Below are positions 21,621 to 33,300 of a DNA stretch of 64,000 nucleotides, one piece after another. Numbering within the stretch: the stretch's first letter is position 1; every line of letters begins with the position of its first letter. The position numbers were made by a program, and so were the translations under genes. The stretch comes from Excoecaria cochinchinensis (Eukaryota > Streptophyta > Magnoliopsida > Malpighiales > Euphorbiaceae), in contig CANTUQ010000043.1 in NCBI GenBank assembly GCA_947683425.1, positions 11,828,501 through 11,892,500 on the forward strand, given 5' to 3'. The notes beneath the pieces were generated by a model. That model worked only from the letters and a program-made list of their open reading frames with translations. It was not told where the DNA came from and did not search any database.

Positions 21621-21945
21621 GTCACGGTGGCAACCAACTTAGTTACCACCGTGAGCCATGAACCAAATGCATTCTGCCCAGAGTTTGAACATGTCACGGT
21701 GGCAACCAATCTGGTCACCACCGTGAGGTATCCAAACTTTAGATTCTGTCTGGGCAGTGGGTATGTCACGGTGGCAACCCATTTCGTTACCACCGTGAGG
21801 TACCCCATAGATACTTTCTGTTTTGAGGTCTGGGTATGTCACGGTGGCAACCCATTTCGTTACCACCGTGAGGTACCCCAGACATACATTCTGCCAAGGA
21901 TCCCTGGTATGTCACGGTGGCAACCAATCTGATTACCACCGTGAC
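21621..21945. repeat. array of five hairpin palindromes, 72-73 bp period
   Basis: 'gtcacggtggcaacc' starts at 21621, 21693, 21765, 21838 and 21911, each followed about 10 bp later by 'ttaccaccgtga' or 'gtcaccaccgtga'. The spacers of about 38 bp are only loosely alike and often include 'tttctg' or 'ttctg'. This is an expansion of the 72-bp unit found as pairs elsewhere in these LTRs. It is not a CRISPR array: it is palindromic, degenerate and sits in a plant LTR. Confidence 0.9.
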
Positions 21946-23134
21946 CTGCCCTGTTTGTGCAATAAAATCCTTTTATCACGCACGTTTTAGGAATGCTTAA
22001 TTATGGATTTTTAGCACGCAATACCATGTGTTTTGAGCTATAAGTATGTATGTTCTGATTATCATAGAATGTGAATTCTCTGCTTGTCGTAATTAAACTA
22101 CGGCCATTAACTGTGTAATTCTCCGCCTGCAAGAGTCAGTCTAGTGGATAGTTAGGCATGCCTAATAGAGTCTTTGCTGCAGCTTCTGTTTCGTTTCCGT
22201 TTGGACCCCGATCAGGTCCCCGTTTGGTTCCTCGCGAACTTTCTGTAATGTGGTTGGATCTTATTTAAGATCCCCCATAAAAATGTCTGTGAATGAAAAG
22301 TAAAATAGTTTGCGATTTGTACCCGTAAGGTACTTTCTGTAATCGGCTTGTACCCGTAAAGTACTTTCTGTATACTCGTTATCCACTATTTTGAGTCAGC
22401 AGGTATTCTGTTCGCTTTGTCTGATATGAATATGAGAATATGATAACTGAATGGGTAAGATTTCAGTAATGTGAATCAGCCATCTTTCTGAATAAGATTA
22501 TGAATTCCTGAGTGGGCCGAATGTGACTCAATATGTATTTTGTATCTGTTTTCCCGTATATATATATATATATCGTATTGGGAATATGTTTGATTTCATT
22601 GGTTAGAATTGTAAGCATGTGAACTAATATGTATAAGTACACTAATTTGAATCATTGAATGTTAAGGTTAAATGTGTGAATGAGTATATGTACTATTATG
22701 ATGCAATGCATGTGGGTCGACGTCCGGTAAGAGCATGTGCCATAATTTAATGATATGTTATATGTCCTTTGAACTCAGTCACCGTGGTGTCTTCGGTACG
22801 TTGTTATATGTTTGCAGTTCATAACATGATATTGTATGGTTTAGAGTTGCGCAGTGGAAGTGTGGTGGTTTGATGCTATGCCCTAGGTTTCATTTTGTGT
22901 ATGCGCCTTGTGGCATGATAAAAATATGTTTTGATACCTAGTGTTCTCAGCATGATAATTGGGTTCGTTACTGCCTGATAATTGTATTGCATGTGAATAT
23001 GAACTTCCGAATGCATGGCTTTCATATGCAGGATTGTATATCCATCTGTTGTGATTATTTGCATATGTCATTTGTGTACGTGTTATGCCTTAACGATCAT
23101 TGTGAATGGTCGTCCATATTACTTGTGTGTTCTC

Positions 23135-23179
23135 CCCACTAAGCGTTTATCGCTTAGCACGGGCTCTTTTCCCGTGCAG
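23135..23179 (+). promoter_or_regulatory. conserved twin-hairpin motif near the LTR end (copy 2)
   Basis: 'cccactaagcgtttatcgct' then 'tagcacgggctcttttcccg' and 'tgcag'. Stem 1 is TAAGCG/CGCTTA; stem 2 is GCACGGG/CCCGTGC, both perfect. It lies 392 bp before the LTR end. Confidence 0.75.
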
Positions 23180-24449
23180 GTGGCAGGTTGTGTTCGGATC
23201 GAGTTGCGCATCTGCAAGGTCGGCCACATAGGAGTTAGAAGTTTTGTAATTTGTTCAGCTTATGTATTTTAGCTTTTGTATTTCTGTATTATGGTATTTG
23301 TAATTAAGCTTTCAGTTATTCCTTCGTTTTGTCTTTCGCTTTAAGCTTCCGCTGAATGATCATATGTATACATGTGTATATGTTTCTGCTTAGTGCCTGC
23401 GTGGGTGTGAGTTAACGTATATGTCCAGTTTTGTTTCTCAAGATAAGTTTTTAATTTCCCCGTGTTTTAGATAAATGTATGCTTCCGCATAGTGTATGTG
23501 TGCTTATTTGTGAGTGAGCATCGGTTAGCACTCTCCGGCGTCCTTCCAATGGGGACATTGGGGGTGTTACAATAAATAAAATGTACTCGGAATTTCCATG
23601 TGCCTTGAGGTGTATAATTGAGTTATAAAGGTGTATTTGTGATAAATGATATGGAATTGAAGGAATGAGCTTATGTGCGTTGTTTATGCTATATTGTGAG
23701 TTCCATAACTCTAAATTGAATGAGACTAATTGGGTTGAATCTGTAATGTCTATGTCTTTAGTTGTTGTGAAAATAGTCTTGTTGTCTAGGGGACTCTAAA
23801 GACTCCAAAACTGCTCAAAGTGTAACTAAATTCTGTAGGAGGGCCTTTTTGGAGCATGTTATGTTCCTTTGGCCATAACTCCTTGAGTTTTAATTAAATT
23901 GAGATGAGAATTGTGTCTTATGTAAGTTAACATATATATGAATGAATGATTAGGAGAGCATGTTGGATAAAAATGCCATTAAAGTTGAATTTGGAAGTTA
24001 TATGCATGTGGTAGGAAAAATGTGATTGTAGAGTAAGTTTCTGTGTAGGTCTCCTTTGACCTTTAGTGATTGTTTTACCCATAGATCGAGTTTTAATACT
24101 CCAAATTGGTTTCTTCCATATGGAGCTGAAACCTAAGACCCACGGATAAAAATGTCTCTGAAATATGGTTGAGCTAATTATATCTCTAAGTATCCCAAAA
24201 GTGGCCAAAACAGAGGTGTCTCTACTTTGGCCGGCTCATTTGAGCAGTTATGGTTGTATAACTCATATTTAACGTTTTAGATGTCCAAATGACCTGAAAC
24301 TTGTTCCATTTGAAACTTAGCAACCTAGGGAATAATTGTTTAGAAGGGAGTTTTATCTAAAAATGAGGTTTAGATGTTGGTTTAACCTAAACAAAATAGC
24401 ATAGAGAAGCAGTCTTGAGTTTTGCTTCTGTTTTGCTTATTTTTTGTAT

Positions 24450-24554
24450 GTCACGGTGACAACCAAATCATTGAGACCATGACCAATGCCAAGAGAAGGC
24501 AGAATTGCATATATTTGGACCTCACGGTCACAACCAAATCATTGCCACCGTGAC
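24450..24554. repeat. hairpin palindrome pair in the 3' LTR, 72-bp step
   Basis: 24450 'gtcacggtgacaacc' and 24522 'tcacggtcacaacc...gccaccgtga'. These are the allelic copies of the pair at 15028/15100, with a few substitutions. Confidence 0.8.
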
Positions 24555-26759
24555 CCTCCCCAGTTTTGTGTATTTTGTGTTTTTTTCTTCCCGAAATGCA
24601 CCCGAACTTCATTGCAAGTTCTTATAACTTATCCAACTCATGTTTAACATTGTAAATTGAGTATATAAATTTTTGACAATTGAGCTCTATGTAAATGATG
24701 CTATGGCATTCAAATGATGAAAGCTATGTAAATTTATGTTTAGGAATGTATGAATTCATGAGAACAGTGTTGTGAAATTGAAGATTGGCTTTGGGAGAAG
24801 AGAATATTAATAGTAATTAGTGATAATTTAAGGACTCTGAATGTTTAATTGGATAATGTGATGCCTAATTGAGTTATTTTTAGGTTAGTCAACATGTTTT
24901 AATTAAGGAATTTAGGTATGAATAGGGTTTGGGATAACAAATATTATGTTATTATTATTCCTTTAAGTAGTGATTGGGCTATGATACATAAATAATTGGA
25001 ATCTTAAACTTATAAATCCTCTTACTTCTAATTTATATGTATTATGCGAAAGGTTGAATTTCTCATAAGCTTGACTAATTGACCTAATTAGTATAACTAA
25101 TATGCCTCTAACAATTAATTGAGATACGTAATTTACGAACAAAAATAGAAGCATAAGCCTTGATTAAAATGTTGGTATCTAACAATTCGATTATGTAGTT
25201 ATAATAATAAGAAATAAAATCCTTAAATAAAGACTTGAACTATAAGAAATTTAATGAAATATAATGATGAGTGTATTTAGATTTAAAAAGTAAATATTGT
25301 GGAAATATATTCAGTTAGTTATTCTAAATAAGTTACGTAAGTTATTTTCACTGAATTTGTTTGCTTAAGCTTATGAAATAGATAGGAATTTGTGTATTTT
25401 TTTGACCTTAATTGGAAAAATAAAATTTGGTAATATATTGTGTAACTTAACTTGAGACTTGAAAACTAACCGTATGTTCGAATGACTAATAAAGAAAATA
25501 AAATATGAACCTAAAATATATAAAAAAAATAGGAGAAGAAATTGGTTTAGCTATAGTGATCTAATAAAGATTCAATTTAGGTGAACGGTTAATGATTAGT
25601 TGAGTTTTTGACTCGGTCATTTATGCATAAATTGTTAATTCTTCCTAATATGGTTAGATACGTATATTGTGTTTAAATTAAATTTATGCATGTATGAGAT
25701 TGTATTATAAAATGAATGCATGAAGGGTACATTCTGTCATAATTGTAATACTTATACATATGAATGAATGCATATAAATGTGAATAGTATGGGTTAATTG
25801 GAATTAAGTGTATAAATGTGAAATTAAGACTAATACAAAACATATAAAAGAGGAAAAATCAAAGGAAAATGATGTAGGTGATGAAGTAACTATAAAGAAC
25901 GCATTATATAAGTAGGTGAACAATATATATATATATATATATATATATGTTCTAAAGGAACTAATGGCATAATTTAGTAACAAATAATTTAAGAATGCAG
26001 TAGAAGTAAATGGTAGCAAGATTGTGAGTAATTTAAGTGAAGCTGAGTTGTAGGGTTAAATTATGCATGACATGAAGTTTGAAATTTTGGCATGAATACT
26101 GAATTAATTTTGATAATAAATAAGTAGTAATGAATAACAAAATAAGAAAGAGATTTAGAAATGTAATTTTAAGCAATCGCCAAATTCCATGTATATGGTA
26201 AATATTATGAAATGTTACATGTATGAGTTTTATAATTATGCATGAAGAGTAAATGCATGTTTTACGTGAATACTTTGGAATTTGGATTAATAAATGAATA
26301 TGATATTTTGTTACATATAAGCATGCAATAGGTATTTTAAATTGTAAGATAAACTTATGGTGTACGATAAGTAAGTGTGCTTTTATATTTTATACATGTT
26401 AACTAGCAAAGAATTTATGAGGAACTAGATTTTAAAGAGAATAAATATATATACTAATGATTGATGACTATTGGGAATTAGAAGCATATGTACGTATATG
26501 TTTGACGAGTGTGCATGAATAAATGTGTGCACAATTTCGGGCATATGAATATAGAAATGTGTTGGTTTATAGGGTATAGAAATGCATGGAACTATACAAA
26601 TAAGTATTGAACAAGAATACAATAAAAAAGATATGATAGTGTGTGAATAATGTAAATGTGAAGAATAAGTGAAAAATGTATATTGCCCTTAGTATTCTGG
26701 TAGTAAATCTAGTTCAGGATATAGTTGGCTAGCCATATAGGCAACCGTATTGTGGTAGC

Positions 26760-26774
26760 GAGTCGTGGCGACTC
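26760..26774. repeat. short perfect palindrome GAGTCG-tgg-CGACTC
   Basis: 'gagtcgtggcgactc' lies within the GC-richer block of this LTR, in the zone where related LTRs carry 'ggatagttaggcatgcc'. Confidence 0.6.
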
Positions 26775-27908
26775 ATATCTGTAGGCCAATGATGGTCTAC
26801 TACTGTTACTGATTCTACCACTGCTACTGGCAATGTTGCTATTACTGTAGTGGGCCTATGGGATCCACATTTCATGTATCCGGTTCAGAGATTTCTATCG
26901 GATATTATTAGGGGCAAAATAGTAAATTAGAAGATAAAGTGGTGAATGTAAAATAAATATGTGAATTAAAGAAACAAATGATAGAGTGAAAGTGGTAAAT
27001 AAGTATAAAAGGTTAAATTAGTGAATTTAAATAACAAATTAGTAAATCCAAATTAAATGTATAGATTAAGGATCTAAATGGTAATCACGTAAGTAAAATA
27101 TGGATTTAAAGGAACAGAAAGTAATTCAATGATAAAAAAGGGAAGTTAAATAGCAAAATGATAAATTTAAGAACAGGATATTAATTAATAGTTAATAAAG
27201 GAAAATTAAAATATAGAATCCATATTTAACTAAAAAGATAAATACATGTTAACACTTTAGATTAGTAAATAAAATGACAGTTTTGTGATAAAAATTTAAT
27301 TTAATTAAATGATATTGGTAAATGACCTTATTAAACTAATGGCATGATGAAGTGGCTTTGTGTATGCATATGAATTTCATATCCAACAATGTGTATAACG
27401 TACATGCATATATGTTGATGATAATTTTAGGATAAGATGAAAGATGAAATAATTAAATGATATGTTAGATGCACATTGACTGTTTAAGAATCCATGGAAT
27501 TAGTATGGGTACATATGATAAGCATGTTTTATATATGATCGAAATGTAATGAGAGTTTAGGTTATTGATTTGGAAACTCTATCATAAATGTTTTATGAAG
27601 TTTCGGTTGTGGTTTTTGGATGTTAAATATATTGCATGAATGTTGGTTTACTTTATGAGGTGTTCATGTTTATTATAGAGCTAATATAAATAATTTACAT
27701 TTGAATACTAATTAGTATATTGACTATGTATTGTTTATTATGAAAAGAGATGTAATTGAATGTTTATACCACTAAAGAAAATAAGATGTGTGAATACCAC
27801 GAAGTAGAAATTAGCGATCTTAATACAAAAACATAATCATATATGTTTATTTGTTTTGTATATGTATACCTAATATTTTATGCATTGGATAAGTAAATTT
27901 GGTAGTCA

Positions 27909-27949
27909 CCACTAAGCGTAAAGCTTAGCGAGTGGAATGGGAAACAGGT
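27909..27949 (+). promoter_or_regulatory. twin-hairpin motif near the LTR end (copy 3, degenerate)
   Basis: 'ccactaagcgtaaagctta' then 'gcgagtggaatgggaaacag'. Stem 1 (TAAGC/GCTTA) is intact; stem 2 has decayed. Confidence 0.5.
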
Positions 27950-28541
27950 CAAGATGACAATAAAGATGAAGCTATTGGAAATGGACATACATTTTGTAAC
28001 TTAAGTTCCATATTTGGTTGGCATGTACACTACATGGAAGTGTTTTTGTAACGAAGAGTTTGTATCAAACAATTGTCTTAAAGTTAATATTTCCTGATGT
28101 ATTAATATTATTTTATAAGTGACGTTTGCATTTAAGGTAACTGATTTTGAAATAAGCATGTTAAATTATAGACAGCGACATTATTAATTCTTTGAATTTT
28201 GTACAGTTGAAATATCTATCGAGAGTTGATATATGTAAATTATGTTATATGATATGTGTGGTTGAATCTAAAGTGGAGGATGGGAAAACTGTGTTGGAGT
28301 GTGAATTTAAAGTATGGTGATGATTATGTGATTCTAGAAGTGTCAAAAGAGTTTTTCTTTTCAGGGGGTTAGGCAATAATATGGAGGAGATTTTGCCAAA
28401 ATTTCTGTAAATTTAATAGTACTAATTAGAGTTATTTGTAATTGTTGAAGAAAAATTTTAAGACACGTGTATTATGGACTTTAAAATAATCTGTAACATT
28501 CTTATGCAGCTTATACATCAAATCGGGTATAGGGTGTTACA

Positions 28542-28940
28542 TTAAGTGTCTTAGAGAAGCAAGAAGAAGATTGTGGTATCCAGATTTAGTGCAAAATGTG
28601 AATATAGAGCTATGTCACAATTGGCTTATGAGATTTTGTGGATTCATCATTTGTTAGCTGAAATTGGCTTGAATTTTTCATTACCAGCAAAACTATGGTG
28701 TGATAATAAGGCTGCTTTCCATATTGCTTCTAATCTAGTGTATTATGAACTGACTAAGAATATTAAAGTTAAATGTCACTTTATTCATGAAAAGATTCAA
28801 GACTATTATTTCAATTGGATATGTGAAGACAGGAGAACAATTAAGTGATCTGTTTACAAAATCACTCAATGGATCTCGAGTGGAATATTTGTGTAACAAG
28901 CTGGGCATGATTAATATCTATGCTCCAGCTTGAGGGGGAG
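28542..28940 (+). pseudogene. Ty1-copia RNase H C-terminus and pol end
   Basis: After the LTR end the plus strand reads RSKKKIVVSRFSAKCEYRAM then SQLAYEILWIHHLLAEIGL. Next come PAKLWCDNKAAFHIASNLVY and TKNIKVKCHFIHEKIQ, and, after a frameshift at about 28845, a reading equivalent to 'GEQLSDLFTKSLNGSRVEYL' and 'CNKLGMINIYAPA' ending in TGA at 28934. These are the conserved final motifs of copia RNase H (S-A-E-A-E-Y-R, W-C-D-N, H-x-R-T-K-H). A tryptophan codon just before RSKKK is TAG. The rest of this copia element is missing on the left because the LTR before it ends inside RNase H. Confidence 0.8.
28931..28940 (+). other. polypurine tract of the second copia remnant
   Basis: 'tgagggggag' lies immediately before the LTR start TGTTACAGAATAG. 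Confidence 0.75.
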
Positions 28941-29115
28941 TGTTACAGAATAGAAATGTTAGAATAGAAAATTACAGAATAGGAAATGTATTTAATTGAT
29001 TAGCGGTATATTCCTAATTGATTTAGTTTCCATAGATGTTAGAAATATACTTGTATATATATCCTTGTAATTCTTGAGAAAAAAACACAATCTTTTTCCA
29101 TTGTATTTTGTTACA
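28941..29115 (+). mobile_element. short 3' LTR of the second copia remnant, 175 bp
   Basis: Starts TGTTACAGAATAG after the polypurine tract and ends 'cattgtattttgttaca', giving TGTTACA at both tips. It contains a 'tatatatatcc' TATA-like stretch near 29055. The sequence after 29115 is the Mutator-like TIR. Confidence 0.65.
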
Positions 29116-29350
29116 CCCTCAAACTATGGGAAAGGGTGTGAAAATACCGTCAAACTTTTTTATCAGTTTTTATTCCTAAAGTCACTTTAATGGATATAAA
29201 ATGCCCTCATTTTGGATGGAACGTCGAGCTGGCAAATAGGATTAACGACAGCAAATCATGTATTGACACGTCATCATACACGTGGCAAGTATCTTTCTTG
29301 GTCAAATTAAAAAAATGTAAATGCCGATTTGGAAATTTGATCGATCTCTC
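29116..29350. repeat. left TIR of the Mutator-like element
   Basis: Complementary to 34072-34308. It opens 'ccctcaaactatgggaaag' and ends in a (TC)n run just before 'tttacaaatcaatgg'. Confidence 0.75.
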
Positions 29351-29450
29351 TCTCTCTCTTTACAAATCAATGGTAGTTCCTAAACCCAGCTATCTCTCTC
29401 TCTCTATAAATCAATGACAGTTCCTAAACCCATATATTAGAAACCTATCC

Positions 29451-30341
29451 ATGGTAACTGAGAAAAATAACACTAGCAATGAAATCAATTTGGAATTGGT
29501 GGTCATCATCTCTAAACAAGCACAACCATTGGCTTTTAATTTAGCAGTTGCCATTCTATTGACTGCTCTTTTCTTTATATTGAACCCAATTTAGACCATA
29601 CTTTTGTTGATAAATCTAAAATCATAATTCCATCGATATCACCCATTATAGTTGATAAATCTAAGGCACCTTCTCCTCTTGATATTTAAGAGTTAAACCC
29701 ACCTGTTGATTTTGACATTCCAAAGATAAATCTTTCTGTAGCTATGAGCCAAACTGATTTTAAACCACCTGCTGATTGTGTTTGCTCTAAATTTGGTTTT
29801 TGTTGATTTTTCTTTTAATTTGAGGTGAATGTCTTTAATCAAGAACTATATGCTATGTTATATGTGTTTGAGACTAGTAGCTTGAGATCTAAACAGTACA
29901 AATAAATTTTTTGGACTTGAAAAATGACATTTTGAGCTAGTTTAATTACTAGGTTTTGGCAGATCTAGCATTATGTATTGTGCATTTCAATTTTTGTTCT
30001 TTATGTGGTAGTTTGGTTTTTGGTTTTACAGAAGTAAATGAAGGAAAATGTGATATTTTTGTTGGGGATTGGGCTCCTGATTCATCTAGGCCTTTTTACA
30101 CAAATGCCACCTACTCTTTGATTAAGGGTCACTAGAATTGTATGAGGAATAGGAGACCGGATTTAGGTTATCTATACTGGAAGTAGAATTCGCGAAGCTG
30201 TGAATTACCTCCATTTGATGCACAAAGATTTCTTGAGTTAATGAGGATTAAAACATGGGCACTGATTGGTGAATTAATATATCACAACCATGTGTAGTCA
30301 TTGCTAATGGGAAGGATTTTAATATCTTTACGAACTATCAT
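29451..30341 (+). pseudogene. captured TBL (trichome birefringence-like) gene fragment
   Basis: Two exon-like blocks. Block 1 (29451 to about 29826): MVTEKNNTSNEINLELVVII, then a hydrophobic stretch around residues 28-46 (FNLAVAILLTALFFIL) that fits the N-terminal membrane anchor of TBL proteins. After a frameshift comes a Pro/Asp-rich linker (VDKSKIIIPSISPIIVDKSK). A likely intron runs from about 29826 ('ttgag|gtgaat') to 30029 ('ttttacag'). Block 2 (30030-30341): CDIFVGDWAPDSSRPFYTN, NCMRNRRPDLGYLYWK, CELPPFDAQRFLELMR and WALIGE, which match the PMR5 N-terminal/PC-esterase start of TBL polysaccharide O-acetyltransferases; the GDS motif reads GE(L). Two or more stops and a solo LTR break it. 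The catalytic C-terminal half is absent. Confidence 0.75.
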
Positions 30342-33300
30342 TATAAGGACCCAAAATGTACCCTAGATGGATTCGCACATGTCTAGGGCGTTATGGTGGC
30401 CGAAAATGTGTAATTGGTTATTTGAAATGGTTAAGTGTAGTTAAGGACGTATTAGGTATTAATTAAAAAGTTGAGGAAAAATTAGTAATTTGATACCTAA
30501 GGACTTCAATGCATGAAATGAGTTATTTGGTATGCTAATGTATGAATACAATTTAATTAATAGGTGAATGTACGAATGAAAGAAAGAAGAAGGATCAATT
30601 TGGGAATTAGTATAAAAATTAAAGATGGACCAATAAGCACTTGACATTTAGCAATACGGATAAGTCATGAAGATTAGCCATATTTGAGGGCCATAGTTGG
30701 CTAGCCAAAGGGGAAAGGAGAGCAGCATTTTCTTCTCCATTTTTTTTTGTCAAAATTATCCTTTCTTACATGCACAAATAATTCATGAGGGGAAAGGAGC
30801 TCAATTCTAGTGTAATCGAGTCAAGGTAAGGAAAACATTATATTTATTACCTTCTCTAATTGATTAAGTAGAGAAATTATGTGATGAGAAAGTAATTGTG
30901 TGTGTGAATTGTGATGTAAATGGTTGAGAGAAACAAGCCATAGAGGAAGGGAGAGGAGGAAGTGCAAGTGGAAGCAAGCATGTAGGAAAATGAGCAAGTT
31001 TAAGGTTTGGGAACTCAACATTTGTGTGCATATCTTGATATTGAATTGTATTGGTTTATAAGTATATATTGATGATAAAGGTTGATTTGAATGTGTTCGA
31101 GGTTGTGGAATTGACTAAAAAAATGATTTATGGTATCTAGAGTTTATAGGGGGAATTCTATTTAAAGTGTCACTTGACCCCGAGTTGGTTTTTGGGCTAT
31201 AAATTGAGTTATAGAACTCCAAATTAGATGATTCTAATTGGAAATAAAACTTACAACCCATATCTAGAAATATCTGAAGAGGTTAGGAGCTGAATCTTGC
31301 TCTAACACCCTCAAAATTGAGCCTAACATTAGTGTACCTGTTCTGCTTGGGTAATAGGAGTAGGTTCTGTTCTCAAGGCCATTTCTGGAATTATAGTGAT
31401 CCGAATGTTGTGAATGAAAATTATACTTAAACTAGACATCTCGAGGAGTAACTTTCATGGAGAGACCATGATCTGATTATGTCCCTACTATTCCCAACAA
31501 TTTTTCTAAGTTAGGACACAATTCTATCCCTGAAAATATTGTTAAAATAGTCTATAATGTTAAGGCCATATCTCCTAGTATATAAGTTTAAATGACATGA
31601 TTTTTATGCCATTTTAAACTTAAGACATAGATAAATAAATTTCTAGAGGAAGTTTTGCCTAGAAATGCCTTTAGCTTGGTGAAAAACTTGTTGCAAGTTT
31701 GGACCTAAAATCTGCTTGGAATCTAGCCTGTGCAATATTGGGAAGAATGGGTTTTCACATCTGGTAGGGATTCCTGCCCGTTATGTAAAGGCATTCTACC
31801 ACTTAAAAACCTATTTTTATCACCCCACAAATGTCTGCCCTCCGCATGACCTCAATTTTCAGCCTATATTGTATATTTTTCTTCCGGAATCAAATCTGAA
31901 CTTCACCAAAACTTATCCAACACATATCTAAGGCTATATAATGAGTATATGAATGGTTACCACTTGGAAATATAAGTGATTAAATTCATGTCAATGAATA
32001 TTTAATGAGGTGGTAAAATGTATAACTAGCTATAAATTTACCGAATAAGGCTAAAATGACTTGGCATGTTATATTAATCCTTTCGAGCATTATAATTTTG
32101 TTGGAATTACTTATTGACATGTTATGCATGGGTATGGTATTATTGGTATTGTGATAGTGTGGTAGGGAGTGTATAAATATAGACAATGCTATGAATGTTA
32201 TAAAAATTAATAAGTGGTAATAGGAGCTAGACACGAATTCAGGGCTATGCATAAATGACTATGAATGAATGAATTGTGAATTCACTAGTATGCTTTGAAT
32301 AACATGAAAAAGTAAGTATATGTGTACATGATAAATATATATAAATATATGTGTGTGTAATTTACATGTGACTGTGTATGAACTTAATAAAAGATTATGA
32401 AATGAATTCAGCAATGTTATGGAATGTTCAATAGAATTACGTTAATACATTATTTGAGACTGTAATAAGTGCTATGAAGGATTTAATAAATATTTAAAAG
32501 GATTATTCGTTTAATTATTGAACATTGAAATTGTTATATGTTAACCACGTATGATGAATTTGAAAGTGTAACGATCATTGCATGATCATAATAAGTATTT
32601 GTGAATATGATGACTATATTAGTGATATGAATACTATGTGAAATGATACATAAATATGAGTATAAGCTTGCGTTAATCGAGTCGTGGATAGATAGACATG
32701 ACTATAGGGACCATAAATGTTACAGCCTACTATTATGTTCTATTAGCCCCGTTTGGGTCATTATTTCGGCCTCATTTGGGTCATTATTTCAGCCCTGTTT
32801 GGTTAACCTTCTATCACATAAATATAAATAATTAATTAAAATAAATTGTACCTACAGGTACATACTATTCTGTACTCTCATTATCCACTTCCTTAGAAAA
32901 AATAGCCCTTTAATGACTGTCATGTGTTAAATAAATAATACAGAAAATATGTTCATGAAAGATATATGATGTGCCTATTTAGTGTTGTGAATTACCATGT
33001 TTAAAATAATTATATAGTACTTGTCTTAAATTAATTATCTAAGTTTATGTAGTAAGTATAGAGTTAAAGTTGTTTATGTGATGCATTAGAAAGTTAGCTG
33101 GTCTTCTTTACTTAAACATGCTTTGAGTGTGAAAATATATGCCTTATGAATAGATGAGTATTTATGGGGTATCCATTAAGTGGCAAATAATGAAATGTTT
33201 AATTGAATATGGATGAAATATGATAAGCAATATAGGTAATGAGAATTTTTTTAACGTGGAAAGAATATGTTTAGGAAATCATTCACATGAAAGTGTGATT

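Larger units (their letters stand above)
19468..23571 (+). mobile_element. 4.1-kb solo LTR, chromovirus-like, with ATAAA duplication
   Basis: It starts TGTCACACCCCAAATCGGG and ends 'cattgggggtgttaca'. The 5-bp duplication ATAAA flanks it (19463-19467 and 23572-23576), and the empty site is preserved in the 5' LTR at about 13455, so the boundaries are exact. No internal region or second LTR is present, so it is a solo LTR left by recombination between two LTRs of one element. It shares its layout with the host LTR (hairpin palindromes, 'gtggatagttaggcatgcc' block at 22143, twin hairpin at 23135) but is diverged from it. ORFs across the hairpins are artefacts. Confidence 0.92.
18651..24710 (+). 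mobile_element. 3' LTR of the chromovirus-like LARD, interrupted and truncated
   Basis: It matches the 5' LTR closely from TGTAACAGCCCG up to 'gatgctatggcat' (24710 here, about 15285 in the 5' LTR), where similarity stops abruptly. It lacks about 27 bp that the 5' LTR has near 12720 and lacks the CRM-like insertion. A 4104-bp solo LTR splits it at 19468. The missing right end lost the element's target duplication, probably by recombination with the related LTR that follows. Confidence 0.75.
24711..28541 (+). mobile_element. 3' portion of another chromovirus-like LTR
   Basis: The right end 'gggtatagggtgttaca' (28541) is a standard LTR end for this group, and copia coding sequence resumes directly after it. 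The twin-hairpin motif occurs at 27909, 592 bp before the end. A more GC-rich block at about 26700-26890 takes the place of the '...ggcatgcc...' block of its relatives. No LTR start is found on the left: sequence switches at 24710 straight from the LARD's 3' LTR. The start was probably lost in a recombination that joined two related LTRs. AT-rich, no gene. Confidence 0.6.

Noticed and set aside
21539..21932. ORFs of 75-125 aa with HGGN/VTVATN repeats
   Set aside because: They only translate the hairpin array in a solo LTR; both strands are open for the same reason.
21621..21945. CRISPR-like array (five regular palindromic repeats with unlike spacers)
   Set aside because: It lies inside a plant LTR with a proven target duplication, repeats are imperfect, spacers share words, no cas genes exist, and the same unit occurs as pairs in related LTRs.
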